Shown here: positions 8,421 through 17,995 of the stretch, in pieces
Numbering within the stretch: the stretch's first letter is position 1
Layout of the letters: each line of letters begins with the position of its first letter
Source: Enterobacteriaceae bacterium 4M9
GTDB taxonomy: Bacteria > Pseudomonadota > Gammaproteobacteria > Enterobacterales > Enterobacteriaceae
Direction: 5' to 3'
Assembly: GCA_010092695.1 (NCBI GenBank)
Contig: JAADJJ010000001.1
Coordinates: forward strand, 1,426,001 to 1,490,000
Length of the DNA stretch: 64,000 nucleotides
Made by a program: the position numbers and the translations under genes
Notes under the pieces: model-generated
What the model was told of the DNA's origin: nothing
The model's database searches: none
Seen by the model: only the letters and a program-made list of their open reading frames with translations

Positions 8421-11093
8421 GTGACAATTACCAGAGAAAGCCTGTTCGGCAGATTAGATATAACGCTATTCAGTAGCATTGAAAGTGCTACCACGCTTTG
8501 TAAGCTCCGTGGTAATTCTTATGTTGAGTTAGTCCACTGGATTAATCAGTTATGGAATCAAGAAGACAACGATGTAAAACATATTGTCCGGCATTTTCAT
8601 ATCGATGTGGAAAAGCTAGAAAGAGGACTTTCACAGGCATTATTGCGTTTGCCGGCCGGTGCAACATCTATTTCTGATTTTTCATATCATATCGAGCTTG
8701 CTATTGAACGAGCATGGATCCATGCAAGCCTTGAGCACCAAGAGAATCATATTCGTAGTGGTCATTTAATTCAGGCCATTTTGATGAATACAGAGCTTCG
8801 TCGCATCATTACGGCGCTTTGTGAAGATTTTAACGGTATTGATCTGAATGAATTGTCTCGTGACCTGAACTTTATTACCCGGGGTTCGCCAGAAGCTGAA
8901 CAAATAGCCAATGCTCCCTCACAGGTAAATGCTGGTGCTTTACCTGGAGAAGTAAATGGAGCGATGAAAGCATCGCACAATTCATCTTTGTCTCAGTTTA
9001 CGACCGATCTTACGGCCCTGGCGCGTGAAGGCAAAATGGATCCCATCTCTGGGCGCGGGCAAGAAATAACTACCATGATTGATATCCTGCTGCGCCGCAG
9101 ACAAAACAACCCATTACTTGCAGGCGATGCAGGGGTCGGCAAAACGGCCGTGGTTGAAGGGTTAGCACAGGCCATTGCCGGTGGTGATGTGCCTCCTGCA
9201 CTGCAGCAGGTGCGGTTGCTCGCACTGGATGTGATAGCCCTGTCCGCCGGTGCCAGTATGAAAGGAGAGTTTGAGGCTCGACTGAAGGCGGTGCTGGATG
9301 AGGCATCAGGTTCCGATCAGCCGGTCATTCTTTTCATTGATGAGGTTCACACTCTGGTTGGTGCAGGGGGCAATGCGGGGACTGGAGATGCAGCCAACCT
9401 GCTCAAGCCCGCGCTGGCTCGTGGTCAGATACGGTGCATTGGTGCAACAACCTGGAGTGAGTTTAAAAGACACATTGAGAAGGATCCTGCTCTGACCCGG
9501 CGTTTTCAATTGTTACAAATTGAAGAGCCTGATGAAGATAGCGCAACAGCCATGCTGCGTAGGCTTGTGCCTGTGCTGGAAAAACATCATGACGTCTGGA
9601 TAACCAGCGAAGCGTTGAAAGCAGCGGTAAAACTCTCTCATCGCTATATCCCGGCCCGACAGTTGCCGGATAAAGCCATCAGCCTGCTGGATACCGCGTG
9701 TGCTCGCGTCTCGGTGGCGAAGTTTGCACAGCCAGATGAGTTACAACGCCTGTCCTGGCAGCGCGAAGCCGCAGAGGCTGAACTGATCGCGGAAGAAAAA
9801 GCGTGTCAGCTTGGTCAGAGTGACCTGGCAAAGATAGAACATTTACGTCAGAAAATTGAGCAGCTTTCCTTTAAGACAGAATCGCTGAACCTTAATTGGC
9901 AGTCTCAACGCGATTGTGTCACCAGAATTACAGACTCCCGGCAAAAGATCCTGCAATTGTTTGATGCCGGGAGTGTTCAGGAAATGGAACTGGCACAAGC
10001 ACGGCATGAACTTGACCTGAATGAGCAGTTATTACGGGAGTTGAGTGAAGGCAATGCGCTTGTTCAACCTGAGGTAAATACAGAGGTTATCGCACGCATT
10101 GTCAGTGACTGGACCGGAGTGCCGATTGGAGAAATGCTGAAAGACGAAGTTCGTACCTTAAAGGAATTACCTGCGCGCCTTAATACACGAATCATTGGTC
10201 AGTCAGAGGCGTTGGAACAACTCAGTGAAAACATTCTGACCGCCCGTTCTGGTCTTGCTGATCCGCGTAAGCCTCAGGGTGTTTTCATGTTGGTAGGGCC
10301 ATCAGGCGTTGGGAAAACCGAAACAGCGCTTGCCATTGCGGCGAATATTTATGGTGGTGAAGAGAATCTTATCACTATCAATATGAGTGAATATCAGGAG
10401 CCGCATTCGGTTTCTTCACTGAAAGGTTCTCCTCCGGGCTATGTGGGCTACGGTGAAGGCGGTGTATTGACTGAAGCTGTTCGCAGAAAGCCTTATAGTG
10501 TCATTTTGCTCGATGAAATTGAAAAAGCACACAGTGATATCCATGAGTTGTTTTATCAGGTCTTTGATAAAGGACAAATGGAAGATGGTGAAGGTCGTTT
10601 TATCGACTTTAAAAACACCATAATACTGCTGACAAGTAATGTGGGGAGTGAGCTAATTAATACGTTGTTTCTTGATGAAGAAACTGCGCCAGACACCACG
10701 GCATTATTAACGGCTATTCAACCTGAGTTATTAAAGGCATTTCCGGCAGCGTTTCTGGGGCGAGTTACAATATTGCCTTACCGCCCGTTGCCAGAAGCGT
10801 CGTTGAAAGATATTGCAAACATTCATCTTCAGCGCGTCCAGCTACGTATGCAGGAGCAACATGGTTGCGAACTGCGCTGGAATGAGTCGGTGATTACTCA
10901 TGTTGTTGGACAATGCCCGGTGGCAGAAACAGGGGCACGCATGATAATTCGTTATATTGAGAAAAATATAACATCCCTTTTAGGGCGTTATGTATTTGAC
11001 AATGATAAAACCCTCCAGAGTAGAGTAATTATGCTGGATGTTAAAGATGGTTTATTTTTTATTGATGAATATAAGGAGGTTGAACGTATTTAA
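8421..11093 (+). CDS. tssH: T6SS sheath-disassembly ATPase TssH/ClpV
   Basis: An 890-residue AAA+ protein of the ClpB/Hsp100 type. Two nucleotide-binding domains are intact: GDAGVGKT (about 235-242) with LFIDEVH, and GPSGVGKT (about 626-633) with ILLDEIEKAH. A coiled middle domain lies between about 400 and 540. The N-terminal domain is the ClpV type that grips the TssC helix rather than the ClpB type. It recycles contracted TssBC sheaths. Start GTG/ATG choice: the frame opens at 8421 with GTG (VTITRESLF), the usual N-terminus. It is followed within 60 bases by fimbrial genes rather than other T6SS genes. Confidence 0.94.
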   Translation: MTITRESLFGRLDITLFSSIESATTLCKLRGNSYVELVHWINQLWNQEDNDVKHIVRHFHIDVEKLERGLSQALLRLPAGATSISDFSYHIELAIERAWIHASLEHQENHIRSGHLIQAILMNTELRRIITALCEDFNGIDLNELSRDLNFITRGSPEAEQIANAPSQVNAGALPGEVNGAMKASHNSSLSQFTTDLTALAREGKMDPISGRGQEITTMIDILLRRRQNNPLLAGDAGVGKTAVVEGLAQAIAGGDVPPALQQVRLLALDVIALSAGASMKGEFEARLKAVLDEASGSDQPVILFIDEVHTLVGAGGNAGTGDAANLLKPALARGQIRCIGATTWSEFKRHIEKDPALTRRFQLLQIEEPDEDSATAMLRRLVPVLEKHHDVWITSEALKAAVKLSHRYIPARQLPDKAISLLDTACARVSVAKFAQPDELQRLSWQREAAEAELIAEEKACQLGQSDLAKIEHLRQKIEQLSFKTESLNLNWQSQRDCVTRITDSRQKILQLFDAGSVQEMELAQARHELDLNEQLLRELSEGNALVQPEVNTEVIARIVSDWTGVPIGEMLKDEVRTLKELPARLNTRIIGQSEALEQLSENILTARSGLADPRKPQGVFMLVGPSGVGKTETALAIAANIYGGEENLITINMSEYQEPHSVSSLKGSPPGYVGYGEGGVLTEAVRRKPYSVILLDEIEKAHSDIHELFYQVFDKGQMEDGEGRFIDFKNTIILLTSNVGSELINTLFLDEETAPDTTALLTAIQPELLKAFPAAFLGRVTILPYRPLPEASLKDIANIHLQRVQLRMQEQHGCELRWNESVITHVVGQCPVAETGARMIIRYIEKNITSLLGRYVFDNDKTLQSRVIMLDVKDGLFFIDEYKEVERI

Positions 11094-11151
11094 ATAGGTT
11101 GTAAGTAGAATTAAATTGTCCGTATATTAATATTTAAACAGGAAAATAGTT

Positions 11152-11682
11152 ATGTCTAAAATGAAATTTGCTGTATGTGCATTGGCATTAGGCGTGAGTG
11201 CGGCTGCGAATGCTGCAGTCGATGGGACTGTCACCTTCAATGGTAAGCTTGTGGCAGAGACCTGCACTGTTGCTAACGACAGCAAAGCCATTACTGTTCA
11301 GTTGCCGACTGTTGCTGTCCAGACTCTGACCGGTCCGGGTGAAGAAGTGGGTTCAACACGCTTTGAAATCAATGTGACTGACTGCCCTGCGGGGGTAACG
11401 CATGTTGCGGCTCACTTTGAAGCCATTAACAGCAGCGGTGCTGACCCGGTAACAGGTAACCTGGTAAACAGCAGCACTGAGGCGACCCCGGCAGAACAGG
11501 TGCAGGTTCGTCTGTACAACATCACTGATAACACCCAGATTAAAGTGGGCGAGACTGGTGAAAAGTTTGAGGTCAATAACCAGGCGGCCACGCTGTCTTA
11601 CGCTGGCGGTTATTATGCCACTGGCCAAACTACCGCAGGTCCGGTAACCGCGAAGGTACAGTATGTTCTGGCTTATCCATAA
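11152..11682 (+). CDS. Major fimbrial subunit, type 1 (FimA-like)
   Basis: A 176-residue pilin precursor with a signal peptide (cleavage likely ANA-AVDG near residue 22). Mature features are typical: VTFNGKLVAETCTV with the first Cys, second Cys in VTDCPAG, and a C-terminal beta strand ending VQYVLAYP with the penultimate-type Tyr used for chaperone binding. It is made in large amounts, assembled by donor-strand exchange through the usher encoded downstream. A strong hairpin terminator follows directly, which normally reduces expression of the chaperone and usher relative to the pilin. Confidence 0.9.
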   Translation: MSKMKFAVCALALGVSAAANAAVDGTVTFNGKLVAETCTVANDSKAITVQLPTVAVQTLTGPGEEVGSTRFEINVTDCPAGVTHVAAHFEAINSSGADPVTGNLVNSSTEATPAEQVQVRLYNITDNTQIKVGETGEKFEVNNQAATLSYAGGYYATGQTTAGPVTAKVQYVLAYP

Positions 11683-11713
11683 TCTGGACTAAGTGTAAAC
11701 ATTATTTATCTAA

Positions 11714-11737
11714 CGCCCCACACGGTGGGGCGTTTTT
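11714..11737 (+). terminator. Terminator/attenuator after the major pilin gene
   Basis: Perfect eight-base stem CGCCCCAC / GTGGGGCG with a three-base loop, followed by TTTTT. It lies 31 bases after the pilin stop and before the chaperone gene, so it probably acts as a partial terminator setting pilin excess. Confidence 0.85.
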
Positions 11738-11817
11738 GAAAATGACTGTATCCGAATACGTATTCTGATGAATGGAATTTTGCGTTCATTGCATAGATTT
11801 AAAATATAAGGCTTACG

Positions 11818-12579
11818 ATGAATTCGAAAGTTGTGCTGCTTGCGGCTGCCTTTTTAAGCTGTTGCTTACCTGCCTTTGCTTCAATGACAATTAGTGGAAC
11901 ACGCATTATATTCCCGTCGAAGAATAAAGAAGTAGGGGTCAGGACAACAAATAAAGGAAACGATCCGGTATTGGTTCAGGTTTGGGTGGATGATGGTAAT
12001 ACTCATTCCAATGTCAATCAGATGAGAGTTCCATTTATTGTCACGCCGCCGGTCTATCGTGTAGAACCTGGCAAAGGACAGAGTTTACGTCTTATTTATA
12101 ATGGCCTGGCATTACCTCAGGATCGCGAAAGTGTTTTCTGGTTTAATTTGCTGGAGATTCCGCCCAAAACGGGAGAGATTGGTGATGATGGTCAGAAACT
12201 GGAACTGGCATTTCGGACTCGAATTAAAATCTTCTATCGCCCTGATTCATTAAAAAATAGCAATATAGAGCAAGAGTTTAGTAAATTGAGTTGGAGTATT
12301 TCTGACGATCCTGTACATGGCAGAGGAATTAAAGTCACGAACCCGACACCATTCCATTTTTCTTTTGATGGTGGCAGCGTTGTGAGTCATAACCGAAAAA
12401 TTGAATTGCAGACGGATATGGTCGCACCAATGATGGATCGCGTATTCTTCCCTAAAAATAAACTTTCAACACAAGACGATATTTCTGAAATAAATTACAG
12501 ATTTATTAATGACTATGGCGCTACAGTGGCAGGGAAAATAATCCGCCAATCTGGAAATGAGTTTATGGCTGCGCCATAA
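11818..12579 (+). CDS. Periplasmic fimbrial chaperone (FimC/PapD family)
   Basis: A 253-residue precursor with a signal peptide (cleavage near AFA-SM, residue 21). The PapD-like two-Ig-domain features are visible: GTRIIFPSKNKEV at the start of the mature protein, RVPFIVTPPVYRVEPGKGQSLRLIY with the conserved basic residue that anchors the pilin C-terminus, and FWFNLLEIPPK. It folds and caps pilins in the periplasm and hands them to the usher encoded next. Second gene of the embedded fimbrial set. Confidence 0.92.
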   Translation: MNSKVVLLAAAFLSCCLPAFASMTISGTRIIFPSKNKEVGVRTTNKGNDPVLVQVWVDDGNTHSNVNQMRVPFIVTPPVYRVEPGKGQSLRLIYNGLALPQDRESVFWFNLLEIPPKTGEIGDDGQKLELAFRTRIKIFYRPDSLKNSNIEQEFSKLSWSISDDPVHGRGIKVTNPTPFHFSFDGGSVVSHNRKIELQTDMVAPMMDRVFFPKNKLSTQDDISEINYRFINDYGATVAGKIIRQSGNEFMAAP

Positions 12580-12627
12580 AACTAGCGCCAGGGTTGGGCG
12601 ATATCTAATCATAATGGGAATTTCTCT

Positions 12628-15186
12628 GTGAAGTTCATAAAAATAAAATCTGTGGCTGAGCATCAATTGTCAGTAATGACAATAGTCCTGATCCCCCTTT
12701 TTTTTCAGGCTGAACTGGCAAATGCCAATGTATCTGGCCACTCAGGTAATATGATCTATAACCCAGATTTTATTCATGGGTTTGGTGTCGATGTCAGCCG
12801 CTATGCAGCAGGCAATGTAATAAATCCTGATATATACAATGTTATCGTTAGTGTTAATGGTGATATTCGAGGGAAATTTGCTGTTCTTTTCCGTGTGCCG
12901 CAAGAGCAGGCAAATGCTGAGCCATGCTTTACACACCAGGAACTGACACAAATTGGCGTGATGGTGACTTCAGCAAAAAGCGTTGCGGATGAAGAATGCC
13001 GTTTTCTGAGCGACTGGATACCGAATGCAAGCGCCCATTTTGAATTCGGCGAATTAACACTGGCAATAAAAGTGCCGCAGTTATACGTACAGCGTCAACC
13101 TCGTGGATACATTGATCCCAGCTTATGGGAAAGCGGAGGAGCAACAGGTTTTCTCGATTATAACGCCAACCTGTATTCCACTTTTCAGGGCGCTCACGGG
13201 CATTCTGGAAGGGTCAATACCCATGCCGGTAGCATGATGGTCACGGGGGGAGTCAACGTGGGGGAATGGCGGCTGCGAAAGAGAATGGGGACTACGCTAA
13301 ATCAGCACACCAGCCCGCAAACTCAGCACCTGTATGGCTACGCTGCGCGGGATATTGCGACGTTGAAAAGCCAGTTGATACTCGGTGACAACAATACGCA
13401 AGGCACTGTTTTTGACAGCTACAGCTTGCGTGGTGTTGGAATCTATTCCGATGACCGTATGTTACCTGACTCTTTGCGTAACTATGCGCCGGTGTTACGC
13501 GGTGTAGCAGAAACAAACGCTCAGGTTATCGTGATGCAGCATGGACAAAAAATCTTTGAAACCACGATGCCACCAGGACCGTTCGAACTGTCCGATATTG
13601 GGACAATGTCTTACGGCGGTGATCTGGAGTTGGTGGTGACGGAATCGGATGGGCGCCAGCGCAGGCAGTCTTTTTCATTCTCACTGCCTCCAATGTTGCT
13701 CCATGAAGGAACGTCACGTTTTGCTCTGTATGCCGGTGAGCTACATGATGGCTCCATTAATGAAACCCCAAGAATTGTTCAGGGAGTCTGGCATCATGGC
13801 GTGAACAGCATCTGGACACTTTATGGTGGCAGCCAACTGGCGGAAAACTATCGCTCTTATGCTGGCGGAAATGCGTTTAACACCCCCATAGGTGGAGTGT
13901 CATTTGATGTTACTCATGCGCAAAGTAATCTGGGGGGCGGAAAGAAAACATCAGGGAACAGTTATCAGGTTAACTACACCAAACATCTGGATGAGTCTAA
14001 AACCAACCTGACGCTTGCTGCTTATCGTTATTCAACCCACGGATTTTATACTTTCCGTGAAGCCAGCCAGATTCATAATGACCGATTATATAATCTGGAT
14101 AACGATTACTTTAATACGCGGCATCGATTTTCTGCCTCGTTATCTCAGTGGCTAACCGATGAGATGTCGATGCATTTAACCAGCAATATATATACCTATT
14201 GGGGCGATCGCGCTACATCACGCAACTATATTGCGACGTTCAACCATTCTCTGCGCAATATGTCTTACGGTGTTTCCATTATGCGTTCGAGAAATGAAGA
14301 AGGTAAAGAAGAAAACAGCTATTTGTTGTCGATGAGTCTGCCGTTTGGTAATGACGATTATGATGAAAAGCCGCTCTTTAACTCATCCTATACGACACTG
14401 AGCCACGATGCAGGCGGGGGAACACAGTTGCAATCGATGGTTCATGGTATGCAAGGTGAGCAGAATGAAACCAGCTATTCCCTGGGGGCGGCAACCGGTA
14501 ATCAGGGGAGTGATAATTCAGTCAGCGGCAATTTGAGCCACAGCTCATCTGTCGGGCAGTTCAGCGCATCGGCCTCTGTGAATAATCGTAACAGGCAACA
14601 GCTTTCTGCTTCGGCCAATGGTAGCCTGGTTATACACCGTGGTGGATTAACAGCAGGACCCGCAGTCGGTGAGATGCCGTTTGCGATAGTGGAAGCTAAA
14701 GGTGCCGAAGGAGCAGGCCTTTTGAATGGCAGAGGAAGTCATATTGATTCTCGTGGCTATGCCATTGTGCCTTCGCTATCGGCTTATCGCAGAAATACCA
14801 TTTCCCTAAATGTGCAGGGGTTACCCGATACCGTCGATGTACTGGAAAACGAAAAAGCAGTGATTCCACGTGCAGGTATGGCGATTCCAGTTGCGATGAA
14901 AACCATTACAGGCAGGCCGTTAATTCTTATTGTTCGGGACAGGGATAACGAATTTTTACCCATTGGAACTGAGCTTCAGAATAGGCATGGTGACTCTTTT
15001 GGTGTTATTGGGCAAGGAGGCCAGGCATTTATACGCGGTTGGGATAAACGTAACGGTGTACTTTATGCGCAGGTTGGGAAGAAGAAACTGATGTGCCGTT
15101 CCGTACTGTTGAATGCTCAGGATGAGACATCAGACAAAAACTTGACGCAAATTATGCAGCAGGAGGTTAAATGTTTAAGCGAGTAA
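12628..15186 (+). CDS. Outer-membrane fimbrial usher (FimD/PapC family)
   Basis: An 852-residue outer-membrane usher. Family marks: MIYNPDFIHGFGVDVSRY at the N-terminal chaperone-binding domain, the hallmark TMPPGPFELSDI after the plug region, and C-terminal plate domains ending with GQAFIRGWDKRNGVLYAQVG. A hydrophobic N-terminal segment (about residues 17-33) serves as signal sequence, with a somewhat long n-region. It forms the 24-stranded export pore. Its end overlaps the next pilin gene by 16 bases. Confidence 0.92.
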   Translation: MKFIKIKSVAEHQLSVMTIVLIPLFFQAELANANVSGHSGNMIYNPDFIHGFGVDVSRYAAGNVINPDIYNVIVSVNGDIRGKFAVLFRVPQEQANAEPCFTHQELTQIGVMVTSAKSVADEECRFLSDWIPNASAHFEFGELTLAIKVPQLYVQRQPRGYIDPSLWESGGATGFLDYNANLYSTFQGAHGHSGRVNTHAGSMMVTGGVNVGEWRLRKRMGTTLNQHTSPQTQHLYGYAARDIATLKSQLILGDNNTQGTVFDSYSLRGVGIYSDDRMLPDSLRNYAPVLRGVAETNAQVIVMQHGQKIFETTMPPGPFELSDIGTMSYGGDLELVVTESDGRQRRQSFSFSLPPMLLHEGTSRFALYAGELHDGSINETPRIVQGVWHHGVNSIWTLYGGSQLAENYRSYAGGNAFNTPIGGVSFDVTHAQSNLGGGKKTSGNSYQVNYTKHLDESKTNLTLAAYRYSTHGFYTFREASQIHNDRLYNLDNDYFNTRHRFSASLSQWLTDEMSMHLTSNIYTYWGDRATSRNYIATFNHSLRNMSYGVSIMRSRNEEGKEENSYLLSMSLPFGNDDYDEKPLFNSSYTTLSHDAGGGTQLQSMVHGMQGEQNETSYSLGAATGNQGSDNSVSGNLSHSSSVGQFSASASVNNRNRQQLSASANGSLVIHRGGLTAGPAVGEMPFAIVEAKGAEGAGLLNGRGSHIDSRGYAIVPSLSAYRRNTISLNVQGLPDTVDVLENEKAVIPRAGMAIPVAMKTITGRPLILIVRDRDNEFLPIGTELQNRHGDSFGVIGQGGQAFIRGWDKRNGVLYAQVGKKKLMCRSVLLNAQDETSDKNLTQIMQQEVKCLSE

Positions 15187-15728
15187 TACTCTGGCTATTT
15201 GTTGCAGTGCCTTTCAGCGTATTTGCGGATGATTGTCCAGTTGATGGAAGTTGCCGCTTGCCAGTGAAATTTACCGGGTATTATCTTGAGAATACCTGTG
15301 AGGTCAGTATTAATAACAACTCGATGGCGGAAGTTATTCAACTACCTGTTATTTCCCATCAACGCCTTGCATCGGATGGTGATGAAGCAGGAAGCCAGAC
15401 TTTTTCTGTCACCCTTAAAACATGCCCGCTTTCGCATAAGGTTGCTCTGCGGTTCTTACCCGCCAATATTTCGGCGGATGCAGAAACGGGGAATGTAAAA
15501 AATAGCGTAGGTGATGGATATAGTAAGAATGTGCAAATCCGCTTACGTAATGAGGATGGTGTGCAAATGCGCCTGAATGATGCAAACAGTCTACAGGAGT
15601 ATTTAATTCCTGATACCGGAGAAGATGTGACCCATCATTTTATTGCATCATATTATGCCAAAGGCACAGCAGCCGTTACGGCAGGAAAGATACACACCCT
15701 TGCTGCAATTGAAGTCGTTTATAAATAA
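15171..15728 (+). CDS. Minor fimbrial subunit (FimF/FimG-like adaptor)
   Basis: A 185-residue pilin-like precursor with a signal peptide (cleavage near VFA-DDC, residue 20). It has the pilin Cys pair (ENTCEVSI and LKTCPLS) and ends in a short beta strand (AAIEVVYK). The start overlaps the usher gene, indicating translational coupling. With no adhesin on this strand, it is best read as the tip adaptor that would join the adhesin encoded at 3215-4210 to the shaft; that pairing is inference. Confidence 0.8.
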   Translation: MFKRVILWLFVAVPFSVFADDCPVDGSCRLPVKFTGYYLENTCEVSINNNSMAEVIQLPVISHQRLASDGDEAGSQTFSVTLKTCPLSHKVALRFLPANISADAETGNVKNSVGDGYSKNVQIRLRNEDGVQMRLNDANSLQEYLIPDTGEDVTHHFIASYYAKGTAAVTAGKIHTLAAIEVVYK

Positions 15729-15795
15729 ATACCCAATAGAATGAGTCGGATATTATCTGATTAAGTTAAACAGTAGCGAAAACAAACAGGATCGT

Positions 15796-16329
15796 ATGAT
15801 TACCAATAAACATAATTCCCAGAAGTTTATAGCGCGGAATCGGGCTCCTCGTGTCCAGATTGAATACGACGTTGAAATTTACGGTTCGGATCAAAAAGTA
15901 GAACTGCCTTTTGTTATGGGGGTCCTGGCTGATTTATCCGGGAAACCTATTGAACCATTGCCGTCTGTCGCCGATCGTCATTTCCTCAATATTGATATCA
16001 GTAATTTTGACGAACGTATGAAAGCAATGAAACCACGTGTTGCCTTTGCCGTACCGAATACCTTAACCGGTGACGGGCAACTTATGGTGGACATGACATT
16101 TGACAGCATGGGCGACTTTGAACCCGATGCCATTGCCCGCAAGGTGGATTCTCTTTCTCAGCTGCTTGAAGCGAGAACTCAATTGGCCAACCTGCAAACG
16201 TACATGGACGGAAAAGCAGGTGCAGAAGAATTAGTGATGGATTTACTGCGAGACAAATCACTGTTGCAAACGCTGGCATCTGCACCTAAAGACCCGAAAA
16301 AATCCGTAGAACCCTCACAGGAAGGCTGA
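15796..16329 (+). CDS. tssB: T6SS contractile sheath small subunit TssB
   Basis: A 177-residue TssB/VipA/ImpB protein. Typical sections: RAPRVQIEYDVEIYGSDQKVELPF-type N-terminal strand (read in parts), PFVMGVLADLSG, the RHFLNIDISNFDERMKAM helix, and the C-terminal ARTQLANLQTYMDGKAGAE. It pairs with TssC to form the sheath that contracts to drive the Hcp tube. It resumes the T6SS operon directly after the fimbrial genes, 13 bases before tssC. Confidence 0.95.
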   Translation: MITNKHNSQKFIARNRAPRVQIEYDVEIYGSDQKVELPFVMGVLADLSGKPIEPLPSVADRHFLNIDISNFDERMKAMKPRVAFAVPNTLTGDGQLMVDMTFDSMGDFEPDAIARKVDSLSQLLEARTQLANLQTYMDGKAGAEELVMDLLRDKSLLQTLASAPKDPKKSVEPSQEG

Positions 16330-16342
16330 CGAAGAGGAAGAT

Positions 16343-17845
16343 ATGTCCAAACAGCAATTTATTAAAAAGCAGAACGTTGAGAGAGCATCAACGCGCTCAG
16401 ACGAATTCAGCGCCTTGCTGACAAAGCAATTTAAAGCGAAATCAGCTCAGACAAAAGCCGCTGTTGAAGGTGCTGTTAAAACACTGGCTGAGCAGGCACT
16501 GGTTAATAGCGTCACGGTATCTGATGATGCATATAAAAGCATTGCGACTATTATCGCTGAGATCGATCGAAAACTGTCCGATCAGATTAATCTCATCCTG
16601 CATCATCAGGACTTTCAGTCACTCGAAAGTGCCTGGCGTGGTTTGCATCATCTGGTCTTTAATACAGAGACTAACGAGCAACTAAAACTGCGGTTTATGG
16701 ATATTTCTAAGGAAGAACTGCGCCGTAGTATGAAGCGCTATAAAGGTATCGCCTGGGATCAAAGTCCGTTGTTTAAGAAAATATATGAGGAAGAGTATGG
16801 CCAATTGGGAGGGGAGCCTTACGGTTGTCTCGTAGCCGATTACTTCTTCGACCACACCGCACCAGATGTGGATTTATTGACCTCAATTGGCAAAGTGGCG
16901 GCGTCTGCACATGTTCCGTTCATTGCGGGTGCTTCGCCAAACGTGATGCAAATGGAGTCCTGGCAAGAGCTATCCAATCCTCGTGATTTAACCAAAATAT
17001 TTACCCAGAATCTGGAGTATGCGGCGTGGAACTCGCTGCGTCAGTCGGAAGATTCTCGCTATATTGGTCTGGCGATGCCACGTTTCTTGTCCCGTCTGCC
17101 TTACGGGATCAAAACCAACCCGGTTGATGCTTTTGATTTTGAAGAAAAGACGGATGGTGCGGATCACAGCAAATATGTGTGGTCAAACGCGGCCTATGCG
17201 ATGGCGGTTAACATCAACCGTTCCTTTAAGGAATACGGCTGGTGTACGCTTATCCGCGGTGTTGAAAGCGGTGGGGTGGTCGATGGACTTCCATGCCACA
17301 TTTTCCCGACTGACGATGGCGGTATCGACATGAAATGTCCTACTGAAATTGCTATTTCGGATCGCCGTGAAGCCGAATTATCCAAAAACGGTTTTATTCC
17401 TCTGATTCACCGTAAAAATACGGATTATGCGGCCTTTATTGGTGCGCAGTCATTGCAAAAACCAGCGGAATTCTACGATCCCGATGCGACTGCGAACGCG
17501 AATTTATCCGCCCGTCTGCCGTATTTATTTGCCTGCTCCCGATTCGCACATTATCTGAAATGCATTGTGCGCGACAAAATAGGCACGTTTAAAGAACGCG
17601 ATGAAATGCAGCGCTGGTTGAATAACTGGGTAATGAATTATGTAGATGGTGATCCGGCAAACTCCTCAATAGAAACAAAAGCGCGTCGCCCACTGGCTGC
17701 GGCTGAAGTTGTCGTTGAAGATGTGGAAGGCAGCCCTGGGTATTATCAGGCGAAATTCTTCCTTCGCCCTCATTTCCAACTGGAAGGATTAACGGTGTCG
17801 TTGCGCATGGTTGCTAAATTACCGTCCCTGAAGGATGTGGCATAA
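16343..17845 (+). CDS. tssC: T6SS contractile sheath large subunit TssC
   Basis: A 500-residue TssC/VipB protein of normal length. Family marks include FQSLESAWRGLHHLVFNTE, VADYFFDHTAPDVDLL, HVPFIAGASPNVM, RFLSRLPYG and the C-terminal FFLRPHFQLEGLTVSLR. It forms the sheath with TssB and is the substrate recognised by ClpV. Separated from hcp by 150 bases that hold a small hairpin and T-run. Confidence 0.96.
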   Translation: MSKQQFIKKQNVERASTRSDEFSALLTKQFKAKSAQTKAAVEGAVKTLAEQALVNSVTVSDDAYKSIATIIAEIDRKLSDQINLILHHQDFQSLESAWRGLHHLVFNTETNEQLKLRFMDISKEELRRSMKRYKGIAWDQSPLFKKIYEEEYGQLGGEPYGCLVADYFFDHTAPDVDLLTSIGKVAASAHVPFIAGASPNVMQMESWQELSNPRDLTKIFTQNLEYAAWNSLRQSEDSRYIGLAMPRFLSRLPYGIKTNPVDAFDFEEKTDGADHSKYVWSNAAYAMAVNINRSFKEYGWCTLIRGVESGGVVDGLPCHIFPTDDGGIDMKCPTEIAISDRREAELSKNGFIPLIHRKNTDYAAFIGAQSLQKPAEFYDPDATANANLSARLPYLFACSRFAHYLKCIVRDKIGTFKERDEMQRWLNNWVMNYVDGDPANSSIETKARRPLAAAEVVVEDVEGSPGYYQAKFFLRPHFQLEGLTVSLRMVAKLPSLKDVA

Positions 17846-17950
17846 ATATTGGTATCCTTTCTTAACCCTCTGGATATGAATATGCAGTAATTTGTAATGC
17901 GAGCATTACAATAAATAAGTTGGTCATTTTTATTATGCGCTGGCTTTCGT

Positions 17951-17975
17951 CAATGCAATGTGCATTGTTTTTTTT
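17951..17975 (+). terminator. Weak hairpin with T-run between tssC and hcp
   Basis: Stem CAATGCA / TGCATTG with loop ATG, followed by eight T. It has the form of an intrinsic terminator but the stem is short and AT-rich. It ends only 20 bases before the hcp start, so hcp expression must come from read-through, or the hairpin protects or processes the hcp mRNA. Confidence 0.5.
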
Positions 17976-17995
17976 GATTAAATAATGAGGTATGT

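Noticed and set aside
17942..17960. Sigma54 promoter before hcp (TGGC...TGCA)
   Set aside because: The GG to GC distance is 11, not 10, and the -24 element is poor; sigma54-dependent hcp genes exist, but this site does not fit.
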